64,000 nt of DNA from contig NZ_LMFA01000012.1 of NCBI RefSeq assembly GCF_001426565.1, forward strand, positions 861 through 64,860, read 5' to 3'. Origin of the DNA: Rhizobium sp. Root482. GTDB lineage: Bacteria > Pseudomonadota > Alphaproteobacteria > Rhizobiales > Rhizobiaceae. Under the pieces are notes generated by a model. It saw only the letters and a list, made by a program, of their open reading frames with translations. It made no database searches and had not been told where the DNA came from. A program made the position numbers and the translations under genes. Below are positions 8,198-17,165 of the stretch, piece after piece (positions within the stretch are counted from its first letter, which is position 1; each line of letters starts with the position of its first letter).

Positions 8198-9329
8198 TCA
8201 GGAGAGATCGTCGACTACCGCATCGGCGCCGCCGTTGACGCGGTGGGCCAGCGCCGCCTCCATGAACTCGTTGAGCTCTCCGTCCAGCACATCCGAAGGT
8301 GCCGTGCTTTCGACGCCGGTGCGCAGGTCCTTGACCAGCTGGTAGGGCTGCAGAACGTAGGAGCGAATCTGGTGGCCCCAGCCGATCTCGGTCTTCGAGG
8401 CGGCTTCGGCATTGGCAGCCTCCTCCCGCTTCTTCAATTCCGATTCGTAAAGGCGCGCGCGCAGCATATCCCAGGCCTTGGCCTTGTTCTTGTGCTGCGA
8501 ACGTTCCTGCTGGCACTGCACGACGATGCCGGACGGCATATGGGTGATGCGCACCGCCGAATCGGTAGTGTTGACGTGCTGGCCGCCGGCGCCCGACGAG
8601 CGATAGGTATCGATCCGGCAATCGCTTTCGTTGATATCGACCTGGATCGAATCATCGACGACCGGATAGACCCAGATCGAGGAAAACGAGGTGTGGCGCC
8701 GCGCATTGCTGTCGAAGGGCGAAATCCGCACCAGACGGTGAACGCCCGATTCGGTCTTCAGCCAGCCATAGGCATTGTGTCCCTTGACAAGCAGGGTGGC
8801 CGACTTGATGCCCGCCTCTTCGCCGTCATGGACTTCCATGAGTTCGACCTTGTAGCCCTGGCGTTCCGCCCAGCGGGTGTACATGCGCAGAAGGATATTG
8901 GCCCAGTCCTGGCTTTCGGTGCCACCGGCGCCGGAATGCACTTCCAGATAGGTGTCGTTGCCGTCGGCCTCGCCGGACAGCATGGCTTCCACCTGCCGGC
9001 GCGCCGCCTCCGCGCGCAGCCCGCGCAAGGCTTCTTCCGCCTCCTTGACGATCTCGGCGTCGCCCTCTTCCTCGCCAAGTTCGATCAGATCGACGGCATC
9101 GCGGATTTGCTGCTCGAAAGCCCGCACGCTACTGATGCCGTCATCGAGCTGCTGGCGCTCGCGCATCAGCTTCTGGGCTTCGGCCGCATCGTTCCAGAGG
9201 TTCGGATCCTCCGACTTGTTGTTCAACCAGTCCAGTCGTCTTACCGCCTGATCCCAGTCAAAGATGCCTCCTCAGCAGGCTTATGGCCTGCTTGATTTCG
9301 TCGACGATGTTCTCGATTTCGGTCCGCAT
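8198..9329 (-). CDS. prfB: Peptide chain release factor 2, expressed by programmed +1 frameshift
   Basis: RF2 releases peptides at UGA and UAA. Frame 0 starts at ATG 9329 ([19 protein letters not shown]) and meets an in-frame TGA at codon 24 (9260-9258). Reading resumes in +1 as [19 protein letters not shown], and the remaining frame ends at 8198, giving 376 residues, the normal RF2 length. The SPF codon-recognition motif ([10 protein letters not shown]) and the GGQ catalytic loop ([10 protein letters not shown]) are present. A frame starting at TTG 9226 alone would lose the conserved N-terminus. PBP1a lies just upstream on the same strand. Confidence 0.97.
9257..9272 (-). promoter_or_regulatory. 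prfB programmed +1 frameshift signal
   Basis: On the minus strand the site reads AGGAGG-CAT-CTT-TGA-C: an internal Shine-Dalgarno, three bases, then the slippery CTT codon before a UGA stop followed by C. This has the same architecture as the Escherichia coli prfB site, where low RF2 lets the CUU-decoding tRNA slip onto UUU and continue in +1. It makes RF2 synthesis autoregulated. Confidence 0.96.
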
Positions 9330-9372
9330 GATCCTGCTTCTCAAGTTTTTGGAAAATGTGCGCCGTCAATAG

Positions 9373-9409
9373 CGATGCCCGTCGCGCCTGTAAAGGACGA
9401 CGGGCATCG
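9373..9409. other. 12-bp perfect inverted repeat between PBP1a and prfB
   Basis: CGATGCCCGTCG (9373-9384) and CGACGGGCATCG (9398-9409) form a 12-bp stem with a 13-nt loop. No U-run follows on either strand, so it is not a classical terminator. It could be an mRNA-stabilising or Rho-related structure at the 3' end of the PBP1a message. Confidence 0.6.
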
Positions 9410-9426
9410 AGGCGATTTGATACAGA

Positions 9427-11880
9427 CTAGAACAGGCCGCTGGCGCCGCGGTTGATGGCGTCGCTTGCCTGCGGCGAGGCCTTCAATATCTCCTCCGGCG
9501 GGACATATTGATCCATTCCGCCAATCACCGAGAAGGTGTCGGCCGGACCGGTGCCGGGCTTGAAAGCTTCGATGATGGTATCCGGATCGCCCTCGGCAGC
9601 GGCCATGCCGGTCTTGCGGTTGACCGGAACCAGGCTCATGCCTTCGGGCACCACGAATTTCACCGGGCGCGTTCCCTTGAGAGCGGCCTGCATGAAATCG
9701 TTGAACACCGGCGCGGCAAGGCCGCCGCCCGTGCCGCCGCGACCAAGCGGTGCAGGGTCGTCGAAGCCGAGATAGAGGCCGGCAACCAGATCGGCCGTAT
9801 AGCCGACGAACCAGGCGTCCTTTTCGTCATTGGTGGTGCCGGTCTTGCCGGCCACCGGGCGGTCGAGCTTGATCTTGCCTCCGGCCGTGCCGCGGGTGAC
9901 CACGCCCTCCATCATGGACGTGATCTGATAGGCCGTCATCGGATCGAGCACCTGCTCGCGATTATCGACAAGGACAGGTTCTTCCTGGTCGCTCCAGTCG
10001 GCGGCGTTGCAATTGTCGCAGGTGCGTTCCTCGTGGCGCAGGATGGTCTTGCCGTAGCGGTCCTGGATCCGGTCGATCAATGTCGGCTTGATCTGCTTGC
10101 CGCCGTTGGCCAGAACGGAATAGGCCGAAACCATGCGCAGAACCGTGGTTTCGCCGGAGCCGAGCGACATGGCAAGAACCGGAAGCATCTTGTCGTAGAT
10201 GCCGAAACGTTCGGCATATTCTGCAACGAGGTTCATGCCCATGTCGTTGGCAAGACGCACCGTCATCAGGTTGCGTGATTTTTCGATGCCGAGACGAAGC
10301 GTCGAGGGACCGGCGGAGCCGCCGCCGTAATTCTGCGGCCGCCAGACCTGCCCGCCCGTCACCAGTTCGAAAGGCGCATCGAGAATGACCGAAGCCGGCG
10401 TATAGCCGTTGTCGAGCGCGGCAGCATAGACGAAGGGCTTGAACGACGAGCCCGGCTGGCGCATTGCCTGGGTGGCGCGGTTGAACTCCGATTGCGCATA
10501 GGAAAAGCCGCCGACCATGGCGAGCACGCGGCCGGAATGCGGGTCCATGGCGATGAGGCCGCCCTGGACTTTCGGCGGCTGGCGCAGCCGGTATTCGCCG
10601 TCCTCATCCGTCGCCTCGACATAGACGACATCGCCCGGGCCGAACACGCCTTCCGGCGATTTTGCCGTCTTGCGGTCCTTCGTCGAGGAGCGATAGGCCC
10701 ATTGCATGTTCTTGGCGGTGATATGCCCGGTCAGGCGATCCTCGCCGATCTTTCCACCATTGATCTTTTCCGGCTGGATGCCGATATCGGCACCGCGCTG
10801 ATCGACGGAAAGCACGACCGCAAGCTTCCATTCCGGCACATCGGAAAGCGCGTCCAGCTTGCCGAGCGGCAAGCCCCAGTCGCCACCGATCTCGATCGTC
10901 TTCAACGGTCCGTGGAAGCCGCGGCGCTCGTCATAATTGACCAATGCATTCTGCAGCGCCCTGCGGGCCTCGACCTGCAATCTCGGATCAAGCGAGGTGC
11001 GCACCGAAAGGCCGCCCTCGTACAGCGCGTTGTCGCCATATCGCTGGATGATCTGGCGGCGCACTTCCTCGGCAAAATAATCGGAGGCGAACAGATGCGA
11101 GCCACCGCGCCGGACGTTGACGCCCAGCGGCTGTTTCTTGGCTTCTTCGCCGTCGCTCTTGGTGACATAGCCGTTCTCGACCATGCGGTCGATCACCCAG
11201 TTACGGCGCTCGATCGCGGCCTCCACCTTGCGGAAGGGATGGTAATTGGCCGGCCCTTTCGGCAGGGCGGCGAGATAGGCCGTCTCGGCGATCGTCAGTT
11301 CGGTCACCGACTTGTCGAAATAGGTGAGCGCGGCGCCTGCAATGCCGTAGGAATTCAGGCCGAAGAAAATCTCGTTGAGATAGAGTTCGAGAATCCGATC
11401 CTTGGTATAGGCCTGCTCGATGCGAAAGGAGAGGATCGCTTCCTTGACCTTGCGGTCGATGGTCTGGTCGGCGGTGAGAAGGAAGTTCTTGGCAACCTGC
11501 TGGGTGATGGTGGAGGCGCCGACCGGGCGGCGGTCCGAGCCGAAATTCTGGATGTTGACGACGACCGCGCGGGCAAGGCCGGTGATGTCGATACCCGGAT
11601 GCTGGTAGAAATTCTTGTCTTCGGCGGAAATGAAGGCGGCCTTCACCCGGTCAGGAATGGCCTGGATCGGCAGATAGAGGCGGCGTTCGCGCGCATATTC
11701 GGCCATCAGCGCGCCGTTACCGGCATGCACGCGCGTCGTCACCGGCGGCGCATAGCTGTTGAGCACCTCGTAGTCAGGCAGGTCCCTGGTGACATGGCCA
11801 AGGTAGAGAGCGGCCGCTGCGGCCACGCCGAGCATCAGAAAAACGCCGATACCGAAAAAATATCCAATCAGTCTGATCAT
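9427..11880 (-). CDS. mrcA: Penicillin-binding protein 1A, bifunctional glycosyltransferase/transpeptidase
   Basis: 817 residues. One N-terminal transmembrane helix (about 5-27) anchors it in the inner membrane. The GT51 domain contains the catalytic SAEDKNFYQHPGID at about 85-98 and GASTITQQVAKN. The transpeptidase domain carries SxxK in PGSSFKPF (about 475-480), SRN in GIEKSRNLM, and KTGT near 677. It polymerises and crosslinks periplasmic peptidoglycan. Upstream in the same direction lies the amidase; downstream is prfB, an order common in rhizobia. Confidence 0.95.
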   Translation of the reverse strand: MIRLIGYFFGIGVFLMLGVAAAAALYLGHVTRDLPDYEVLNSYAPPVTTRVHAGNGALMAEYARERRLYLPIQAIPDRVKAAFISAEDKNFYQHPGIDITGLARAVVVNIQNFGSDRRPVGASTITQQVAKNFLLTADQTIDRKVKEAILSFRIEQAYTKDRILELYLNEIFFGLNSYGIAGAALTYFDKSVTELTIAETAYLAALPKGPANYHPFRKVEAAIERRNWVIDRMVENGYVTKSDGEEAKKQPLGVNVRRGGSHLFASDYFAEEVRRQIIQRYGDNALYEGGLSVRTSLDPRLQVEARRALQNALVNYDERRGFHGPLKTIEIGGDWGLPLGKLDALSDVPEWKLAVVLSVDQRGADIGIQPEKINGGKIGEDRLTGHITAKNMQWAYRSSTKDRKTAKSPEGVFGPGDVVYVEATDEDGEYRLRQPPKVQGGLIAMDPHSGRVLAMVGGFSYAQSEFNRATQAMRQPGSSFKPFVYAAALDNGYTPASVILDAPFELVTGGQVWRPQNYGGGSAGPSTLRLGIEKSRNLMTVRLANDMGMNLVAEYAERFGIYDKMLPVLAMSLGSGETTVLRMVSAYSVLANGGKQIKPTLIDRIQDRYGKTILRHEERTCDNCNAADWSDQEEPVLVDNREQVLDPMTAYQITSMMEGVVTRGTAGGKIKLDRPVAGKTGTTNDEKDAWFVGYTADLVAGLYLGFDDPAPLGRGGTGGGLAAPVFNDFMQAALKGTRPVKFVVPEGMSLVPVNRKTGMAAAEGDPDTIIEAFKPGTGPADTFSVIGGMDQYVPPEEILKASPQASDAINRGASGLF

Positions 11881-12177
11881 CAGTCAGATACCGCACCCTA
11901 GTTGTCGTTTATCCGCGCCGAGCGCTTCAGTCCGTCAGGGCGTAACCCGCGCCTCGTCCGAATGCAATCACGCCAAACGAATTAAACCCGTGAAAGAAAT
12001 CACGGATATCCGCTTCACCAAGGCTCCGGATAGCGACCGGATTGTGAGCAAAATAGGGCCTGCGCCGCGTTAAGAGCACTGCCTCCCGCAAAAACGATAT
12101 CGCTGTTACCGCAGCGACACAAATCACATCGGGCGTGATCGCCGCCGAACGCCGCCAGGTCGCGACGGAGGAGCGAT
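11881..12177. other. Intergenic region between amidase and PBP1a genes
   Basis: About 300 bp without a supported gene, presumably carrying the PBP1a promoter on the minus strand. I could not assign hexamers with confidence. Confidence 0.35.
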
Positions 12178-13425
12178 TCAGCCACCATTGGCAACCGCCG
12201 CACCGCGATAATTGCGCACCGCGGTCGCGATGAGGCCCGCCACCTTCTTGCGCCAGACAGGATCGAGCAGCAGTTTCTCGTCCTCACGGTTCGACAGGAA
12301 GCCAAGCTCCAGAAGAACCGAGGGAACATCCGGCGCCTGCAGCACGCGGAAGCCCGCATGACGATGCGGGTTGTTGATGAGGTTGATCTTGCCCTCGAAG
12401 GAGGACACCACCGAGCGCGCCAGATTGACAGAGAAGGCCTGTGTTTCGCGCCGCGTCAGGTCGATGAGAATATCGGCAACGGCCGCCGGCTCGCTCTGCA
12501 GGGCAATGCCGGCAATCTCGTCCGAGAGGTTTTCGCGTTCGGCCAGATTGGCGGCGAGATGATCGGAGGCCTTGTCGGAGATCGTGTAGACGGTGGCGCC
12601 GCGAATATCGCGCTGCCTCAGCGTATCGGCATGGATGGAAATGAAAAGGTTGGCGCCGCGCTGGCGGGCGATCTGCACCCGTTCCGGCAGCGACAGGAAT
12701 TCATCCTTTTCTCGGGTCATGAATGCTTCGACGCCCGCTTGCTCATTGAGCGTTTCGGCCAGTTCGCCGGCAAAGGCGAGCGTCACGATCTTTTCCTCGG
12801 TCTTCGTCTCGGCGCCGATGGCGCCGGTATCGATGCCGCCATGGCCGGCATCGACGGCAACCACGAAAGCCCCCGGAGCCGGCGGTTCGGCCAGCCGCCC
12901 GGTCTTGGTGGTGGTGACGGAGCCGGTCCATTTCTGCTCCTCCACGAGGCTGGCGAAACGTTCGTCGGTGACCCGCTCCGTATCGAGAACGAGGCGGTAC
13001 CCCCGCCCCTCCTCGTCACTCCTGACCTCGGCAACAGTGATCGCCACCGGCTTTTTCGCCGTCAGCACGATGCGGGCGCTGTCCGCCCCCATGGCACCGT
13101 AGCGGATTTCGGAGAACAGACCGCGCGCCTCGAGATCTTCGGGCTTCAACCCGAAGGATGTTTCCGGCAGATCGACGATGACCCGCACCGGATTGGCAAC
13201 ATAATGGACGAAGAACTCCGGCTTGCGGTCGAAATCGATGACCACGCGGGTGCGGGCATCGTCTCCCGCAACGCGGGCGCCATAGGCGAGCAGTGGTGCC
13301 TCCGCCTGCACGCCCGGCGCGAAGGCGAGGACGAACAGAACAAGCAGGCAGCGCCGCAGGATGGCAGAGAACAGCAAATCCGTTTCCTTGTCATTGGCGT
13401 CCGATCCGAACGCCGGCCGAAACAT
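12178..13425 (-). CDS. amiC: N-acetylmuramoyl-L-alanine amidase with AMIN domain
   Basis: About 415 residues from ATG 13425; the start is uncertain because an open frame continues to 13566. A hydrophobic signal segment (RRCLLVLFVLAFAPGVQA) leads into an AMIN domain (about 50-150), which targets the envelope. The Amidase_3 zinc domain follows, with ligands visible in VDAGHGGIDTGA, SIHAD and a C-terminal catalytic Glu in LLELGFLSN. It cleaves the amide between MurNAc and the stem peptide, typically for daughter-cell separation. A TTAACCAT octamer, the motif bound by CtrA, sits about 21 bp upstream on the minus strand. Confidence 0.9.
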   Translation of the reverse strand: MFRPAFGSDANDKETDLLFSAILRRCLLVLFVLAFAPGVQAEAPLLAYGARVAGDDARTRVVIDFDRKPEFFVHYVANPVRVIVDLPETSFGLKPEDLEARGLFSEIRYGAMGADSARIVLTAKKPVAITVAEVRSDEEGRGYRLVLDTERVTDERFASLVEEQKWTGSVTTTKTGRLAEPPAPGAFVVAVDAGHGGIDTGAIGAETKTEEKIVTLAFAGELAETLNEQAGVEAFMTREKDEFLSLPERVQIARQRGANLFISIHADTLRQRDIRGATVYTISDKASDHLAANLAERENLSDEIAGIALQSEPAAVADILIDLTRRETQAFSVNLARSVVSSFEGKINLINNPHRHAGFRVLQAPDVPSVLLELGFLSNREDEKLLLDPVWRKKVAGLIATAVRNYRGAAVANGG

Positions 13426-13446
13426 GAGCGTCAACCTTGCCCGTCC

Positions 13447-13454
13447 ATGGTTAA
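13447..13454 (-). promoter_or_regulatory. Possible CtrA-type octamer upstream of the amidase
   Basis: The minus strand reads TTAACCAT within GGTTAACCATGG, 21 bp before the chosen start. TTAACCAT is a known CtrA recognition sequence in alphaproteobacteria. If the amidase starts further upstream, this octamer would be coding and the assignment fails. Confidence 0.3.
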
Positions 13455-13682
13455 CCGAAGCTTGCGACGTGCCGGCCGCCTCAGCGAGGAAACCGACAAA
13501 ATCCCGGCCAGACATGCGGCGGGCCAAGGCTTGCCCAGTACATACCCCGGCAACCGAATCAATCAATATTATGACGGTTCCGGCTTTTCCCTTGCCATTG
13601 TGGCATAGAAAACATAAAAGCGTCGCAGGGGAGAAAGTGTTGACGGGATAGAATCGACGACCGGCAGCCCAAGGGTTTCAAA

Positions 13683-13739
13683 GCCCTGGCGCCAGGGCGT
13701 GATCGGCACGGGTAAAACCGCTTCAACGCAGATCACGCC
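13683..13739 (+). promoter_or_regulatory. Overlapping mutually exclusive hairpins in the rne upstream region
   Basis: A perfect 16-bp palindrome GCCCTGGCGCCAGGGC (13683-13698) shares its right arm with GGCGTGATC (13696-13704). That sequence pairs with GATCACGCC (13731-13739), enclosing a minor CGG/CCG stem. The two structures cannot form together in RNA, a layout seen in switch-like leaders. No U-run follows. It lies about 370-430 bp before rne. Confidence 0.5.
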
Positions 13740-13841
13740 TTGCAAAGGCAGTCGTGCTTCATCCGCCGTCGCCCCACTTTTTCCCTCGCATGTTGAATCG
13801 AAATTCCGGCGGTGGCCGGAGCGTTTATGGTGACGATCACC

Positions 13842-13876
13842 GAAGGCCCGTGACCGGGCACATTCATCGGGCCTTC
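13842..13876 (+). promoter_or_regulatory. 9-bp hairpin in the rne leader
   Basis: GAAGGCCCG (13842-13850) and CGGGCCTTC (13868-13876) form a 9-bp stem with a 17-nt loop, about 235 bp before the rne start. RNase E genes are commonly autoregulated through structured leaders, so this is a candidate element; that role is inferred. Confidence 0.5.
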
Positions 13877-14109
13877 AGGGCCCAGTTACATTGGCATTCT
13901 TGTTTGGTCATCGACGTGTCTCAGCAGTATCGGTCAGAAGTAAACAGGCCCCGGAACGAAATCGTTCCGGCTGCCGTCTGGCTGCTGGACCTTCTCCCCG
14001 ACCTTTCGGGAATATTCACATCCGGCGAAAAACCTGAACTGTATGGAACGTCTCCTCTGGGGCGCGTCTTTCCTGCCGTTTCACAGGTGCGCCGAGGAGC
14101 ACCACCTAC

Positions 14110-17013
14110 ATGGCAGAGAAAATGCTTATCGATGCGTCTCACGCTGAAGAGACGCGCGTCGTTGTCGTACGCGGAAACCGCATAGAAGAATTCGACTTCG
14201 AATCCGAACACAAGAAGCAAATCCGCGGCAATATCTATCTCGCGAAGGTCACGCGCGTCGAGCCGTCGCTGCAGGCAGCCTTCGTCGATTACGGCGGCAA
14301 TCGCCATGGCTTTCTGGCCTTCGCCGAAATCCACCCCGACTACTACCAGATCCCGCTTGCCGATCGTCAGGCCCTGCTCAAGCAGGAAGCCGAGGACGCG
14401 CGCCGCGACGACGAATATGAGCATGTCGAGACAGGCACCGATCTTGGTTCCGATCAGAGCGAAGAAACGGTAGAGACCGCTGCGGAAACGCCGGCAGCGG
14501 AAGCATCGGTAGCGGAAGCCACTGCTCCGGTGGAGGCTGCGGCCGAAGAAAAGCCGAAGGCCAAGCGCCCGCGCCGCACCAAGAAGGCCGCCGCTGCTGT
14601 AGAGGCGGAAGCGCCCGCCCCGGAAACCTCCGATGCCTCCGGCGACGAGGCCGAAACCGGACCGAACGGCGAAATGGCCGCGATGGTCGATACCGACAGC
14701 ATTTCGGAAGAGACCAGCGGCCGCCGGCACGGCAATAACGACGACGATGATGACGACAATCATCACGAGGAAAAGGAAGTCATCGAATCCGTCGGCGCCG
14801 AAGACGCCATGGAGGAAGTGCCGGACCGCCAGGCCAACCGACGCCCCCGCAAGCAGTATCGCATCCAGGAAGTCATCAAGCGCCGGCAGATCCTGCTGGT
14901 TCAGGTGGCCAAGGAAGAGCGCGGCAACAAGGGCGCGGCGCTCACCACCTATCTGTCGCTTGCCGGACGCTACTCGGTGCTGATGCCGAACACGGCACGC
15001 GGCGGCGGCATTTCCCGCAAGATCACCAATCTGCCGGACCGCAAGCGCCTGAAGGAAATCGCCCGGGCGCTCGAAGTGCCGCAGGGCATGGGCGTCATCC
15101 TGCGCACCGCCGGTGCCAACCGCACCAAGGTCGAGGTCAAGCGCGACTTCGAATATCTGATGCGCCTGTGGGAAAATGTTCGCACGCTGACCTTGTCTTC
15201 GACCGCGCCTTGCCTGGTTTATGAGGAGGGCAGCCTGATCAAGCGATCGATCCGCGATCTCTACAACAAGGATATCAGCGAGATCATCGTCGCCGGCGAG
15301 GAAGGCTACAAGGAAGCCAAGGGCTTTATGAAGATGCTGATGCCGAGCCACGCCAAGGTGGTTCAGCCTTATCGCGACGTGCATCCGATCTTCTCGCGCT
15401 CGGGCATCGAAGCCCAGCTCGACCGCATGCTCGTGCCGCAGGTGACACTGAAGTCCGGCGGCTACATCATCATCAACCAGACCGAGGCGCTGGTCGCCAT
15501 TGACGTCAATTCCGGCCGTTCGACCCGCGAGCATTCGATCGAGGACACCGCTCTTCAGACAAACCTGGAAGCCGCCGAGGAAGTTGCACGCCAGCTGCGC
15601 CTGCGCGACCTTGCCGGCCTCGTCGTCGTCGACTTCATCGACATGGAAGAAAAGCGCAACAATCGCGCTGTCGAAAAGCGTCTGAAAGACCACCTGAAAA
15701 ATGACCGCGCCCGCATCCAGGTCGGCCGCATCTCGCATTTCGGCCTGCTCGAAATGTCGCGCCAGCGTATCCGTGCATCCGTTCTCGAATCGACCATGCA
15801 GGTCTGCTCGCACTGCAACGGCACGGGCCATGTCCGCTCGCAGTCCTCTGTCGCCCTGCACGTGCTGCGCGGCGTCGAGGAATATCTGCTGAAGAACACC
15901 ACGCACAACATCACCGTGCGCACGACGCCGGATATCGCGCTCTACCTGCTCAACCACAAGCGCGGCACGATCACCGATTACGAGGCACGGTTCGGCGTCC
16001 AGATCATCGTTGAAGCGGACGCGCATGTCGGCGCGCAGCATTTCGCCATCGATCGCGGCGAAGCGGTCGAAAATCCCGTCAAGATCGACCAGATCATCCA
16101 GTTCGAGCCGGAGATCGACGAGGACGACGACATCGTCATCGAGGAGGAGATCGACGAAGAGGAAATCGTCACCGAGGCGAAGGCCGAACGGTCCGAGCGC
16201 GGCGAACGCGACCAGGGCGACGACCAGGGCAACCGCAAGCGCAAGCGCCGCCGCAGGCGCCGTGGCGGCCGTGCGAACGGCGACCAGGCCGGCGAAGCCG
16301 ATGCTCATGCAGATGATGCCTCGGCCGACGACCTCTCTGAGGATGGCGAAGAGGATGAAGGCGACGATACCGCGCAGGCCGGCGCCGAGGATTCGGATGC
16401 CGGGCTGAGCGAAGAGGAGCGCCAGAAGCGCAAGCGCCGCCGTCGCGGCAAGCGTGGCGGTCGCCGCAACCGGCCCGACGAGGCGGAAGGTGAAAACCTC
16501 GCTGCCGAAGGTGAGGCCGATGGCGACGGGGAGACGCAAACCGTTTCCGAAGCGCCAGCGGCAGAAGCGCCGATCGCAGATGCCGGAGATGCCGGCGCGG
16601 CTCCCCTGGCGGCTGTGGAATCTGTGGAAACACCGGCTGTTGCAGCCGAAGAGGACGTAAAGCCCGCCAAGCCGAAGCGCAGCCGCAAGAAGACCGTAGC
16701 GCCCGTCGAGGCTACCGCCGAAGAAGCGGCGCCGGATACCGTTGCGACCGAAGCGGCCTCCGCGACCGACACAGATGCGCAGGCGGCAATCGAGGCACAG
16801 CCGGAAAAGACCGCTGTCGCCGAGGAGCCCGCTGTGGAAACGGCCGCTGCCGCGCTTGACGAAACCAAGCCGGTGCGCGCCAACCGGGACATCGACACGA
16901 TCGCCAGCGAACCCGTGGTAAAATCGTCGGCAGCCGCGAAGGACGCCGGCAGCGACGGCGAACCGCAGAAGCCCAAGAAGGGCGGCTGGTGGCAGAAGCG
17001 CGGTTTCTTCTGA
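14110..17013 (+). CDS. rne: Ribonuclease E/G family endoribonuclease
   Basis: 967 residues. The S1 domain (NIYLAKVTRVEPSLQAAFVDYG, about 40-62) is interrupted by an acidic, Ala/Glu/Asp-rich insertion of about 150 residues (about 95-245) including a run of Asp, then resumes with the RNase E core. Metal-binding DVNSGRSTR lies near residue 465, and the zinc-link CSHCNGTG near 566. The C-terminal roughly 300 residues are disordered, alternating acidic and basic (RKRKRRRRRR) tracts, the degradosome scaffold and RNA-binding part, and end in GGWWQKRGFF. It initiates decay and processing of mRNA, rRNA and tRNA. A long structured leader and its own terminator make it a monocistronic unit. Confidence 0.95.
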   Translation: MAEKMLIDASHAEETRVVVVRGNRIEEFDFESEHKKQIRGNIYLAKVTRVEPSLQAAFVDYGGNRHGFLAFAEIHPDYYQIPLADRQALLKQEAEDARRDDEYEHVETGTDLGSDQSEETVETAAETPAAEASVAEATAPVEAAAEEKPKAKRPRRTKKAAAAVEAEAPAPETSDASGDEAETGPNGEMAAMVDTDSISEETSGRRHGNNDDDDDDNHHEEKEVIESVGAEDAMEEVPDRQANRRPRKQYRIQEVIKRRQILLVQVAKEERGNKGAALTTYLSLAGRYSVLMPNTARGGGISRKITNLPDRKRLKEIARALEVPQGMGVILRTAGANRTKVEVKRDFEYLMRLWENVRTLTLSSTAPCLVYEEGSLIKRSIRDLYNKDISEIIVAGEEGYKEAKGFMKMLMPSHAKVVQPYRDVHPIFSRSGIEAQLDRMLVPQVTLKSGGYIIINQTEALVAIDVNSGRSTREHSIEDTALQTNLEAAEEVARQLRLRDLAGLVVVDFIDMEEKRNNRAVEKRLKDHLKNDRARIQVGRISHFGLLEMSRQRIRASVLESTMQVCSHCNGTGHVRSQSSVALHVLRGVEEYLLKNTTHNITVRTTPDIALYLLNHKRGTITDYEARFGVQIIVEADAHVGAQHFAIDRGEAVENPVKIDQIIQFEPEIDEDDDIVIEEEIDEEEIVTEAKAERSERGERDQGDDQGNRKRKRRRRRRGGRANGDQAGEADAHADDASADDLSEDGEEDEGDDTAQAGAEDSDAGLSEEERQKRKRRRRGKRGGRRNRPDEAEGENLAAEGEADGDGETQTVSEAPAAEAPIADAGDAGAAPLAAVESVETPAVAAEEDVKPAKPKRSRKKTVAPVEATAEEAAPDTVATEAASATDTDAQAAIEAQPEKTAVAEEPAVETAAAALDETKPVRANRDIDTIASEPVVKSSAAAKDAGSDGEPQKPKKGGWWQKRGFF

Positions 17014-17036
17014 GGGCGCTGATCACATCATGACAG

Positions 17037-17066
17037 AAGCCGGCCAAGCGATTGGCCGGCTTTTTT
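17037..17066 (+). terminator. Rho-independent terminator of rne
   Basis: The 11-bp stem AAGCCGGCCAA/TTGGCCGGCTT is closed by a GCGA tetraloop (GNRA type) and followed by a run of six T including the stem end. It lies 23 bp after the rne stop. Confidence 0.93.
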
Positions 17067-17165
17067 ATTGCTCGATTGGTTCAGGTGGGGCGCTTCCCAT
17101 ATTGATTCAACGGCGTGCCAATTTGAATCCGGAAATCCAGACAATTGACTGAAATTGCTAGGAAA

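Noticed and set aside
13425-13566. Upstream extension of the amidase to 13566
   Set aside because: The added 47 residues resemble no family sequence and would place coding sequence over the intergenic promoter region; not fully excluded.
13921-16539. 872-codon minus-strand frame opposite rne
   Set aside because: Antisense shadow of RNase E; hydrophobic and Ala/Val/Leu/Phe runs arise from the complement of its Glu/Lys/Arg-rich tail.
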